64,000 nucleotides of DNA from Variovorax sp. OK212 (lineage in GTDB: Bacteria; Pseudomonadota; Gammaproteobacteria; Burkholderiales; Burkholderiaceae_C). This document shows positions 1 through 7,945 of this stretch, one piece after another. Below the pieces are notes generated by a model. It saw only the letters and a list, made by a program, of their open reading frames with translations. It ran no database searches and had not been told where the DNA came from. The stretch lies in contig NZ_FOLP01000006.1 in NCBI RefSeq assembly GCF_900112425.1, positions 186,001 to 250,000 on the forward strand, read 5' to 3'. Position 1 is the first letter of the stretch. Each line of letters opens with the position of its first letter. The position numbers and the translations under genes were made by a program.

Positions 1-573
1 GCCGCTGTTCACGTCGGTGCCGACCACGCCGCACAGCAGGCCGAAGAGGGTCATGGCCACGCCCTTGAGCGGCGAGCCGCGCGACATGGTGGAACCGGCC
101 AGCAGGCCCAGCAGCATGATCGAGAAGATCTCGGTCGGGCCGAACTTGAACGCGATCTGCACCAGCAACGGCGAAGCGAAGATCATCACGATGATGCCGA
201 CCGAGGCCGCGAAGAACGAGGCGATCATCGTGATCCCGAGCGCCACGCCCCCCTTGCCCTGCTTGGTCATCGGGTACCCGTCCAGACAGGTCACCGCATG
301 CGGCGGGTGCGACGGCATGTTCATCAGGATGGCGCCGATGGCACCGCCGTACTGCGAGCCGTAGAAGATGCCGGCCAGCATCAGGATGGCGGGCACCGGG
401 TGCATCACGTAGGTGAGCGGCAGCAGGATCGAGATGGCCTGCAGCGCGCCCATGCCCGGCAGCACGCCGATCAGGTTGCCCACCAGCACGCCAAAGAAGG
501 ACCACATCAGGTTCGAGCCCTGGAAGGCCACGCCGAAGCCGAACCACAGGTCGTGTAGCGATTGACCAATCAT
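1..573 (-). CDS. tctA: TctA-family tripartite tricarboxylate transporter large permease (partial, 3' end off window)
   Basis: About 191 N-terminal residues are visible, running leftward off the window edge. The product is the large membrane subunit of a tripartite tricarboxylate transporter, which imports carboxylates such as citrate with a periplasmic TctC binding protein. The visible part has alternating hydrophobic helices and the family's Gly/Pro-rich elements, including VLPGMGALQAISILLPLTY near residue 40 and a NMPSHPPHA stretch. The ATG lies 4 bases after the tctB stop, so the two genes should be co-translated. The family usually has about 500 residues and 11-12 membrane helices, so well over half of the gene lies outside. 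The substrate cannot be told from sequence. Confidence 0.9.
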   Translation of the reverse strand, partial: MIGQSLHDLWFGFGVAFQGSNLMWSFFGVLVGNLIGVLPGMGALQAISILLPLTYVMHPVPAILMLAGIFYGSQYGGAIGAILMNMPSHPPHAVTCLDGYPMTKQGKGGVALGITMIASFFAASVGIIVMIFASPLLVQIAFKFGPTEIFSIMLLGLLAGSTMSRGSPLKGVAMTLFGLLCGVVGTDVNSG

Positions 574-577
574 GATT

Positions 578-1108
578 TCAGCCTCCCCACTGGAACAGGG
601 GGAGCTGCAGCTTGAGCGCCCACCAGAAAATGACCACGGCGATGAAGCACATCGCCAGCGACAGCAGCAGCGCTTCGGTCAGCGTGTTGTCGCGGTCGCC
701 GAGCGCCGAGATGAACACGATCGCGAAAGTCGCCGGCAGCAGGCCGCCGTACTCGCCGAACAGCAGGAACGCGAGGATGCCCAGGATGATGCAGATGCCG
801 CCGCGGATGTCCGGCATGCCGCCCGGATGGCCGTGCGACGCGGCTTCTTCGCTCGCGCCTTCGGCAACCTTGTCGCCGCGCGCCGAGACTGCAATGAGCA
901 ACCCGGTGAGTGCCAGCAACGCGCCGAGCGCGACCGGGAAGAAGCCCGGCCCCATGTGCGCGAGCTCGCCCACGCGGTAGCCGATGCCGGCATAGACGGC
1001 GGCCAGGCCGATGACGATCAGCAGTGCGCCGCCGTAGTAGTCTTTCTTGAATTTCGATACGGGCCGAAGCGCGTGCGAGGCCGGATTTTCACCGTGCGGG
1101 TGCTGCAT
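578..1108 (-). CDS. tctB: TctB-family small permease subunit of a tripartite tricarboxylate transporter
   Basis: This 176-residue protein is the small inner-membrane subunit that pairs with TctA. It has four predicted membrane segments: residues about 23-43, 55-75, 105-135 in two short helices, and 145-165. A polar, Gly/His-containing cytoplasmic loop (EEAASHGHPGG) lies near residue 90. The motif MGPGFFPVALGALLALTGL is typical of TctB. It lies directly before tctA and downstream of a sensor kinase gene, with a 178-base intergenic region between that probably carries its promoter. No tctC gene precedes it, which differs from the common tctCBA order, so the binding protein must be encoded elsewhere or further left. 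Confidence 0.9.
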   Translation of the reverse strand: MQHPHGENPASHALRPVSKFKKDYYGGALLIVIGLAAVYAGIGYRVGELAHMGPGFFPVALGALLALTGLLIAVSARGDKVAEGASEEAASHGHPGGMPDIRGGICIILGILAFLLFGEYGGLLPATFAIVFISALGDRDNTLTEALLLSLAMCFIAVVIFWWALKLQLPLFQWGG

Positions 1109-1200
1109 AAGTCTCCTTCGTTGGGAAGGAGCGCAGTCTAGGAATCGAGGCTTTCAATCGCCTTTCGGAGTAGTCGCAAAGGGCTCGCCGGACCTCAAAA

Positions 1201-1216
1201 TACGTGTAATCACGTA
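1201..1216. promoter_or_regulatory. 16-base perfect inverted repeat upstream of tctB, candidate operator
   Basis: The sequence TACGTG-TAAT-CACGTA is a perfect 6-base inverted repeat with a 4-base spacer, in the gap between the sensor kinase stop and the tctB start, about 93 bases before the tctB ATG. It is AT-richer than its surroundings. It could be the binding site of a dimeric regulator of tctBA. The adjacent OmpR-type regulator usually prefers direct repeats, so a third regulator is possible. Confidence 0.4.
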
Positions 1217-1286
1217 CCGTCGTATCCGGTGAAACCCTTGGAAAAATGGACCTCGGCAGGCCCTTCGCGCTGGCGCCGCGCGCGCG

Positions 1287-2837
1287 TCAGGCCGCGCTCA
1301 ACGGCAGCCTGAGGATGGCGCGCAGGCCACCGCCGTTTGCGCGCTCCGGCATGTCGGCATGGCCGAGCTCGATGTCGCCGCCGTTGCGCCGCGCATAGCT
1401 GCGCGCGATGGTCAGGCCGAGGCCGGCGCCCTGTGTCGCGGCCTGCGCCGAGCCAGCAGCCGATGCGGGGTCGCGGTGGAAGCGCTCGAACACGCTCTCG
1501 CGCCGCTCGGGCGCAATGCCGGGGCCGTTGTCGCACACCTCGGCCAGCGCATGCGACGCGTCGCGCCGCACCGCCACCGTGATGTTGCCGCCGCGCGGCG
1601 TGTACTTGATGGCGTTGTGCACGAGGTTGGCGAGCACCTCGTGCAGCTCGGCGGCGTTGGCCTTCACGGGCACCACCGGCGGGTCGTCCTCGTCGCCGGC
1701 GTCGACCCAGCCCAGGTCCTGGTCGTGCTCGCGCGCCAGCGGCAGGTACTGCAGCACCACGCCGCGCGCGATGGCGTTCAGGTCGACCACCGCATGCTCG
1801 GCCGGCGCGACCTCGTCTTCGGTGGTGGCATGGGCCAGCGCCAGCAGCTGTTCGCTGAGCCGCCGCGTGCGCGACAGCTGCGCCACGATGGCGTGCAGCG
1901 ACTCGCGCATGCGCGCAGGGTCGGTCTCGCGCACCGCGTAGCCGGCCTGGATCGACAGGATGCTCAGCGGCGTGCGCAGCTGGTGCGAGGCGTCGGCCAG
2001 GAACTGCGAGTGCTCGGCCAGCATGCGCCGGTGGCTCGCGATGTGGTGGTTCACCGCGTCGACCAGCGGCGTCACTTCCTGCGGCACGCCGCTCGCGTCG
2101 AGCGGCTTCAGGTCGTCGGGCGAACGCTCGCGCAGCGAACGGCGCAGGCGCTCCAGCGGGCGCAGCGTCCAGGCCACGCCCAGCCACACCAGCAGCGCCA
2201 TCACCAGCACCATGCGCGTGTCGCGCAACAGCTCCTGGCGCAGCGACTCGGCCTGCGCCTCGGTGCGCGGGCCGGTGCCCTCGGCCGCCTGGACGAGCAC
2301 GCTGTAGGCCACGCCGGGGTGCACCGTGTCGTACACGGTCTGGCGCAGCGCGGCCACGCGCACGGGGTGCTGCTCGTGCACCGCGTCGTAGAACACCGGC
2401 GTGCCGTCGGGCGGGCGCTGCGCCGGGCGCGGCAGCCCGGGCACGCCCATGAGCGTGGTCTCGGGCGAGTGCACGTCGAGCGTCTCGCCCTTGGGAATGC
2501 GCTGCACGCCGACGTGCAGGTACTTGTAGCGCAGGTGCGTCGACTCGAACATCGCCTGGATCGAGAAGGGCTCCTGCACGCGCACGCTGCCGTCGCTGGC
2601 CACCACGATGCCGTTGGCCAGCGCCTGCACGGGCTCCAGCAGGCTCTGGTCGTAGGCGACCACGAGCGAATCGGTCAGCGCCTGGTAGTCGTTCCAGCTG
2701 TCCAGGGCCAGCAGCGCGACGATGCCGGGCAGCAGCAGCGCGAGCAGGCGCGCGCGGATGCCGAAGCGCTGCGGCGCCTCGTGCGCCTCAGTCGGAGAGG
2801 GCGCTGTCGGAGCCGGCGGCGGGGCCTGAGGATCCAT
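1287..2837 (-). CDS. TctE-like membrane sensor histidine kinase
   Basis: This sensor kinase of 516 residues begins at the ATG; an in-frame TTG lies two codons upstream. It has a short cytoplasmic N-terminus rich in Pro, a membrane helix near residues 30-50, and a periplasmic sensor region up to about 205 of the TctE N-terminal type. A second membrane helix and HAMP-like linker follow, then a HisKA domain with the phospho-acceptor in DASHQLRTPL (His285). The HATPase_c domain has the N box NLVHNAIKY, NGPGIAP and GAGLGLTIA. Its start overlaps the end of the response regulator gene by 50 bases, so the two are coupled. The neighbouring tctBA genes suggest that it senses a carboxylate. Confidence 0.9.
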   Translation of the reverse strand: MDPQAPPPAPTAPSPTEAHEAPQRFGIRARLLALLLPGIVALLALDSWNDYQALTDSLVVAYDQSLLEPVQALANGIVVASDGSVRVQEPFSIQAMFESTHLRYKYLHVGVQRIPKGETLDVHSPETTLMGVPGLPRPAQRPPDGTPVFYDAVHEQHPVRVAALRQTVYDTVHPGVAYSVLVQAAEGTGPRTEAQAESLRQELLRDTRMVLVMALLVWLGVAWTLRPLERLRRSLRERSPDDLKPLDASGVPQEVTPLVDAVNHHIASHRRMLAEHSQFLADASHQLRTPLSILSIQAGYAVRETDPARMRESLHAIVAQLSRTRRLSEQLLALAHATTEDEVAPAEHAVVDLNAIARGVVLQYLPLAREHDQDLGWVDAGDEDDPPVVPVKANAAELHEVLANLVHNAIKYTPRGGNITVAVRRDASHALAEVCDNGPGIAPERRESVFERFHRDPASAAGSAQAATQGAGLGLTIARSYARRNGGDIELGHADMPERANGGGLRAILRLPLSAA

Positions 2838-3504
2838 CGGCAATGCTTTCGAGCATGTAGCCCAGGCCGCGCACGGTGACGATGCGCACGTCGCTGTCCG
2901 CCAGCTTGCGCCGCAGCCGGTGCAGCACCACCTCGATGGCGTCGGGCCCCGCGGTGCTGTCGTTGGTGAACACCTTGGCGAACAGCTGCGACTTGCCCAC
3001 CGGCGAGCCGCTGCGCATCAGCAAGGCGGTGAGCGCGGCCTGCTCGCGCGGCGTGAGCGACAGCAGCGTGCCGCGCAGCGTGAAGGCATGGCTTTCGCTG
3101 TCGTAGGAGAGCGAGGCGCACTGCAGGCGCGGGTGTTGCTTGCCGCGGCTGCGGCGCACCAGCGCGGCCAGGCGCGCCTCGAGCTCGACCAGCTCGAAGG
3201 GCTTGGTCAGGAAGTCGTCGGCGCCCAGGTTCAGGCCGCGCACGCGGTCCTGCAGCGCGCCCTGCGCCGTGAGGATCAGCACCGGCGTGCGGTCGTCGGC
3301 GTTGCGCATGTCGGCCAGCACGCTCAGGCCGTGCTTGTCGGGCAGGCGCAGGTCGAGCACCACGGCGTCGTACTCGGTGCCGGCCATGAAGGCCTCGGCC
3401 GTGCGCGCGTCGGGTGCGTGGTCGGCCACGAAGCCGCTCTGGGTCAACGCCCGGATCAGCCACGAGGCCATGTCCAGTTCGTCTTCCACCAGGAGGATGC
3501 GCAT
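2788..3504 (-). CDS. OmpR-family response regulator, TctD-like
   Basis: This 238-residue two-domain regulator has a receiver domain with the acidic pocket E7-D8, phospho-acceptor D51 in VVLDLRLPD, and the conserved Lys in LTKPFEL. A winged-helix DNA-binding domain follows from about residue 125, with LTPREQAALTALL, then IEVVLHRLRRKL and the wing VRGLGYML. It probably activates the downstream tctBA genes in response to the co-encoded kinase. It starts 33 bases after the trhO stop on the same strand. The tail after residue 220 is low-complexity and overlaps the kinase start. Assignment to the TctD/QseB subgroup rests on context and overall similarity. Confidence 0.92.
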   Translation of the reverse strand: MRILLVEDELDMASWLIRALTQSGFVADHAPDARTAEAFMAGTEYDAVVLDLRLPDKHGLSVLADMRNADDRTPVLILTAQGALQDRVRGLNLGADDFLTKPFELVELEARLAALVRRSRGKQHPRLQCASLSYDSESHAFTLRGTLLSLTPREQAALTALLMRSGSPVGKSQLFAKVFTNDSTAGPDAIEVVLHRLRRKLADSDVRIVTVRGLGYMLESIADGSSGPAAGSDSALSD

Positions 3505-3537
3505 GGGGGGTGGCCGGTCAGTTCGTTGAGGGGGCGG

Positions 3538-4329
3538 CTACTTTTTCAGGCCGAGGTTCAGGTCGATGTCTTCCGACGCGCGCGCGCTGGCATCGGCCGC
3601 GCGGGCGCTCAGGTCGGGTGCCAGCGCGCGCCGGCCGTCGAACACGAAGCAGTCGCCGTGGTAGTGCGCGCCGCCGACCTCCTCGAAGTACTTGAGGATG
3701 CCGCCCTCGAGTTGCAGTACGTGCTCGATGCCTTCCTCGCGCATCAGGATGGCGGCCTTCTCGCAGCGGATGCCGCCGGTGCAGAAGCTCACCACCGTCT
3801 TGCCCGCGAAATCGGCGCGGTGCTCCTTGAGCGCGGGCGGGAACTCGGTGAACTTGGTGATGCGCCAGTCGATCGCGCCGTCGAAGCTGCCTTCGTCGAC
3901 CTCGAAGCCGTTGCGCGTGTCGAGCAGGGCGATTTCGCGGCCTTCGTCGTCGTGGCCCTGGTCGAGCCAGCGCTTGAGCGTGGGCGCGTCCACGCCCGGG
4001 GCCCGGCCCGCGGAGGGCTGGATGGCGGGGTGGTCCATGCGGATGATCTCGCGCTTGAGCTTGACCAGCATGCGCCGGAACGGCTGCGCCGCGGACCAGC
4101 TTTCCTTGGCTTCCAGGTCGGCAAAGCGCGCATCGGCACGCAAATGGGCCAGAAAAGCGCGTATGCCGTCGGCCGGGCCGGCCAGGAACAGGTTGATACC
4201 CTCGGGCGCCAGCAGGATGGTGCCCATGAGGTCCAGGTCCTGCGCGCGGGCGCGCAGGTCTTCGCGCAGCTCGGGGCTGTCGTCGATGGCCACGAACTTG
4301 TAGGCCGCGATATTCAAAATCTCTTGCAC
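3538..4329 (-). CDS. trhO: tRNA uridine(34) hydroxylase (rhodanese-like, TrhO/YceA family)
   Basis: This 263-residue protein has the TrhO layout: an N-terminal acylphosphatase-like region with MGTILLAPEGINLFLAG, then a rhodanese domain. The catalytic Cys183 lies in the loop CTGGIRCEKA. The family uses oxygen to hydroxylate uridine 34 of tRNAs in 5-hydroxyuridine synthesis. It is shorter than the about 350-residue E. coli enzyme because the C-terminal extension is nearly absent. The gene starts with GTG 61 bases from the divergent dnaE start, so the two share a short promoter region. It lies upstream of the TctD-like gene on the same strand but has no evident functional link to it. Confidence 0.88.
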   Translation of the reverse strand: MQEILNIAAYKFVAIDDSPELREDLRARAQDLDLMGTILLAPEGINLFLAGPADGIRAFLAHLRADARFADLEAKESWSAAQPFRRMLVKLKREIIRMDHPAIQPSAGRAPGVDAPTLKRWLDQGHDDEGREIALLDTRNGFEVDEGSFDGAIDWRITKFTEFPPALKEHRADFAGKTVVSFCTGGIRCEKAAILMREEGIEHVLQLEGGILKYFEEVGGAHYHGDCFVFDGRRALAPDLSARAADASARASEDIDLNLGLKK

Positions 4330-4390
4330 GGGGGGCGATTGTAGGGATCGTCAACCCACATCGTGGAGTGCCGCTTTCTACAATGGCCGG

Positions 4391-7300
4391 ATGTTTGTCC
4401 ACCTGCGCCTGCACACCGAATTTTCCGTCGTCGACGGCACCAACCGCATCGATGAAGTCGTCAAGGCCGCGGCCGCCGACAACCAGCCCGCGCTGGCCAT
4501 CACCGACCTGAACAACCTGTTCGGGGCCGTCAAGTTCTACAAGCAGGGGCGCGGCAAGGGCGTGAAGCCCGTCATCGGCGCCGAAGTGTTCGTCGACGGC
4601 CTGGGCAAGGAGCCCGGCGCGCTCACCCGCATCGTGCTGCTGGTGCAGAGCACGGAGGGCTACCTGAACCTGTCCGAGCTGCTGGCGCGCGCCTGGACGC
4701 AGAACGTGGGCCGCGGCCAGTCGCAGGCGGCCTGCAAGCTCGAATGGATCGAGGAACTCTCGGGCGGGCTGATCGCCCTGTCGGGCGCGCAGGCCGGGCC
4801 GCTGGGCCAGCCGCTGCTGCAGGGGCAGGGCGAGCGCGCCGCCGAGCTGGCGCTGAAGCTGGCCGGCATCTTCACGCACCGCTTCTACATCGAGCTGCAG
4901 CGCGCCGGCCGCCCGGAAGACGAGCCGCACGTGATCGCCGCCGTGAAGCTCGCGGCGCGCCTGAAGCTGCCGGTGGTCGCCACGCACCCGGTGCAGTTCG
5001 CGGCCCGCGAAGACTACGAGGCGCACGAGGCGCGCGTGTGCATTTCCGAAGGCGAGATCCTGGGCAACCCGCGCCGCGTGCGCAAGTTCACCGACGAGCA
5101 GTATTTCAAGTCGACCGCCGAGATGCAGGCGCTGTTCGCCGACGTGCCGAGCGCGCTGGCCAACACGGTGGAAATCGCCAAGCGCTGCAACCTCACGCTG
5201 GTGCTGGGCAAGCCGCAGCTGCCCGACTTCCCCACGCCCTTCGTCGCCGACGGCGTGCGCATGCCGATCGACGACTTCTTCCGCCAGGAATCCTTCGAGG
5301 GCCTGGAGGTGCGCCTGAAGCACCTGTTCCCCGACGAAGCCAAGCGCGACGCCGAGCGGGCGCGCTACGTGGAACGCCTGGAGTTCGAGATCAACACGAT
5401 CCTGAACATGGGCTTCCCCGGCTACTTCCTGATCGTGGGCGACTTCATCAAGTGGGCCAAGGAAAACGGCTGCCCGGTGGGCCCGGGCCGGGGCTCGGGT
5501 GCCGGCTCCCTGGTGGCCTACGCGCTGAAGATCACCGACCTCGATCCGCTCGAATACAAGCTGCTGTTCGAACGTTTCCTGAACCCCGAACGCGTCTCGA
5601 TGCCCGACTTCGACATCGACTTCTGCCAGGGCAACCGCGACCGCGTGATCGACTACGTGAAGGACAAGTACGGCCGCAATGCCGTCAGCCAGATCGCCAC
5701 CTTCGGCACCATGGCCGCGCGCGCGGCCATCCGCGACGTGGGCCGCGTGCTGGACATGAGCTACATGTTCTGCGACGGCATCAGCAAGCTGATCCCGAAC
5801 AAGCCCGGCATGTCGGTCACGCTGCAGTACCCGCCCGAGAAGAAGATCGAGGGCGACAAGAACAACTACGCCATCGAGATGGAGCCGCAGCTCGCGGAGC
5901 GCATCGAGAAGGAAGAAGAAGTGCGCATGCTGGTCGAGCTCGCGCAGAAGCTCGAAGGCATGACCCGCAACATCGGCATGCACGCCGGCGGCGTGCTCAT
6001 TGCGCCCGGCAAGCTCACCGACTTCTGCCCGCTCTACCAGCAGCCCGGCAGCGAGTCGGCGGTGAGCCAGTACGACAAGGACGACGTGGAGGCCATCGGC
6101 CTCGTGAAGTTCGACTTCTTGGGTCTCGCCACGCTCACCATCCTGGAGATTGCGCGCGAGTTCATCATGAAGCGCCACAAGGGCCAGGAGAACTTCGCGT
6201 TCGAGAACATTCCGCTGAAGGACGCCGCCACCTACCGGCTGTTCTCCGACGGCAAGACCGAGGCCGTGTTCCAGTTCGAATCGCGCGGCATGCAGGGCAT
6301 GCTGAAGGACGCGCGCCCCACGCGCCTGGAAGACCTGATTGCGCTGAACGCGCTGTACCGCCCGGGCCCGATGGACCTGATTCCCAGCTTCGTGGCGCGC
6401 AAGCACGGCCGCGAAGACGTGGAGTATCCGCACCCGGCTGTGGCCGAGATGCTGTCGGAAACCTACGGGATCATGGTCTACCAGGAACAGGTGATGCAGA
6501 CCGCGCAGATCCTGGGCGGCTACTCGCTGGGCGGCGCCGACTTGCTGCGCCGCGCCATGGGCAAGAAGAAGCTCGAGGAGATGGCCGAGCACCGCGAGAA
6601 ATTCCGCGCGGGCGCGCTCGCCACGCACGGCATTCCCCAGGACAAGGCCGACGAAATCTTCGACTTGATGGAGAAGTTCGCGGGCTACGGCTTCAACAAG
6701 TCGCACGCGGCCGCCTACTCGCTGCTGGCGTACCACACGGGCTGGCTCAAGGTCCACTACACGGCCGAGTTCTTCTGCGCCAACATGACCGTGGAAATGG
6801 ACGACACGGACAAGCTCAAGCTGTTGTTCGAGGACGCCCAGAAGAACTTCGGCATCACCTTCGAGCCGCCGGACGTGAACCGCGGCAACTACCGCTTCGA
6901 GCCGGTCACCGACAAGGTGATCCGCTACGGCCTGGGCGCCGTGAAGGGCACGGGCCAGCTCGCGGTCGAGGCCGTGGTGCGCGCGCGCGAAGAGGGCGGC
7001 CCGTTCAAGAGCCTGTTCGACTTCTGCGTGCGCATCGACCGCCAGCGCATCAACAAGCGCACGGTCGAGGCGCTGATCAAGGCCGGCGCGTTCGACGCGA
7101 TCCAGCAGAACCGCGCCTCGCTGATCGCCTCGGTCGACCGCGCCTTCGAATTCGCCAGCGCCACGGCGGCCAATGCGTCGCAGGTCGACATCTTCGGCGA
7201 CGCCGAGCACGGCTCGGCCACCGCCGAGCCCGACATGGTCGACGCCACGCCCTGGGGCGTGAAGGAGCGACTGACGCTGGAGAAAACGGCGGTCGGCTTC

Positions 7301-7909
7301 TACCTGTCGGGCCACCTGTTCGACGAGGTGTCGCACGAGGTGCGCCGCTTCTGCAAGCGCGAGATCGGCGACCTGCTCGACAGCCGCGACCAGCAGGTCA
7401 TTGCCGGCATCGTGAGCGACTTCCGCGTGATCAACGGCCAGCGCGGCCGGCTGGCGATCTTCAAGCTCGACGACAAGTCGGAATCGATCGACGCGACGGC
7501 CGACGAGGCGCTCATCAACGCCAACCGCAACACGCTGAAGGACGACGAACTCGTCATCGTCAGCGGCCGGCTGCAGCCCGCGCGCGGCGGCTTCGAGGCG
7601 CGCTTCCAGGTGCAGCAGGTGTGGGACCTGGCCACGGCGCGCTGCCGCTTCGGCAAGTTCCTGCGCGTGGCGGTGAACGGCAAGGCGCCGGACATCGCGC
7701 GGCTCTTGAGAGACTTTCCGCCGCGCACCGAGCAGACCGAGGTGGGCGACCTCATCCAGGGGCTGCCCGTGCGCCTGTCGATGGCGCGCGCGGGCGCGCA
7801 GGTCGAGCTGCAACTGGGCGAGCGCGCCAAGTTCTTCCCGACCGACGCGGCGCTCGCCAGCTGGACCGCGCAGGCGGAAGCGGGCAAGGCGCTGATCGTC
7901 TACGACTGA
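4391..7909 (+). CDS. dnaE: DNA polymerase III alpha subunit
   Basis: This is the replicative polymerase catalytic subunit, 1172 residues and full length for the DnaE1 type. The N-terminal PHP domain begins with HLRLHTEFSVVDG. The polymerase palm has GPGRGSGAGSL and the metal-binding aspartates in PDFDIDF (D408 and D410), with a third expected at D575 in KFDFLGLATLT. The fingers region includes YRPGPMDLIPSF. Helix-hairpin-helix elements (NKRTVEALIKAGAFD) and an OB-fold follow in the last 300 residues. The ATG is the first codon able to include the PHP start. The gene is monocistronic here and converges on the helicase gene 36 bases downstream. Confidence 0.98.
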   Translation: MFVHLRLHTEFSVVDGTNRIDEVVKAAAADNQPALAITDLNNLFGAVKFYKQGRGKGVKPVIGAEVFVDGLGKEPGALTRIVLLVQSTEGYLNLSELLARAWTQNVGRGQSQAACKLEWIEELSGGLIALSGAQAGPLGQPLLQGQGERAAELALKLAGIFTHRFYIELQRAGRPEDEPHVIAAVKLAARLKLPVVATHPVQFAAREDYEAHEARVCISEGEILGNPRRVRKFTDEQYFKSTAEMQALFADVPSALANTVEIAKRCNLTLVLGKPQLPDFPTPFVADGVRMPIDDFFRQESFEGLEVRLKHLFPDEAKRDAERARYVERLEFEINTILNMGFPGYFLIVGDFIKWAKENGCPVGPGRGSGAGSLVAYALKITDLDPLEYKLLFERFLNPERVSMPDFDIDFCQGNRDRVIDYVKDKYGRNAVSQIATFGTMAARAAIRDVGRVLDMSYMFCDGISKLIPNKPGMSVTLQYPPEKKIEGDKNNYAIEMEPQLAERIEKEEEVRMLVELAQKLEGMTRNIGMHAGGVLIAPGKLTDFCPLYQQPGSESAVSQYDKDDVEAIGLVKFDFLGLATLTILEIAREFIMKRHKGQENFAFENIPLKDAATYRLFSDGKTEAVFQFESRGMQGMLKDARPTRLEDLIALNALYRPGPMDLIPSFVARKHGREDVEYPHPAVAEMLSETYGIMVYQEQVMQTAQILGGYSLGGADLLRRAMGKKKLEEMAEHREKFRAGALATHGIPQDKADEIFDLMEKFAGYGFNKSHAAAYSLLAYHTGWLKVHYTAEFFCANMTVEMDDTDKLKLLFEDAQKNFGITFEPPDVNRGNYRFEPVTDKVIRYGLGAVKGTGQLAVEAVVRAREEGGPFKSLFDFCVRIDRQRINKRTVEALIKAGAFDAIQQNRASLIASVDRAFEFASATAANASQVDIFGDAEHGSATAEPDMVDATPWGVKERLTLEKTAVGFYLSGHLFDEVSHEVRRFCKREIGDLLDSRDQQVIAGIVSDFRVINGQRGRLAIFKLDDKSESIDATADEALINANRNTLKDDELVIVSGRLQPARGGFEARFQVQQVWDLATARCRFGKFLRVAVNGKAPDIARLLRDFPPRTEQTEVGDLIQGLPVRLSMARAGAQVELQLGERAKFFPTDAALASWTAQAEAGKALIVYD

Positions 7910-7918
7910 TCGGCGCCC

Positions 7919-7945
7919 GGCGCTTCTCGCCTTGCGTGAAGCGCC
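7919..7945. terminator. Inverted repeat between convergent dnaE and helicase genes, terminator-like
   Basis: GGCGCTTC and GAAGCGCC form a perfect 8-base stem with an 11-base loop and fill most of the 36-base gap between two convergent genes. There is no T-tract on either side, so it may act as an RNA 3'-end stabiliser or a weak bidirectional terminator rather than a classical intrinsic one. Confidence 0.45.

Noticed and set aside
3518..7813. A 1431-codon open frame antisense to dnaE
   Set aside because: Its product is low-complexity, rich in His, Arg, Ala and Leu, as expected from the complement of a GC-rich gene with strong third-position bias. dnaE itself is certain.
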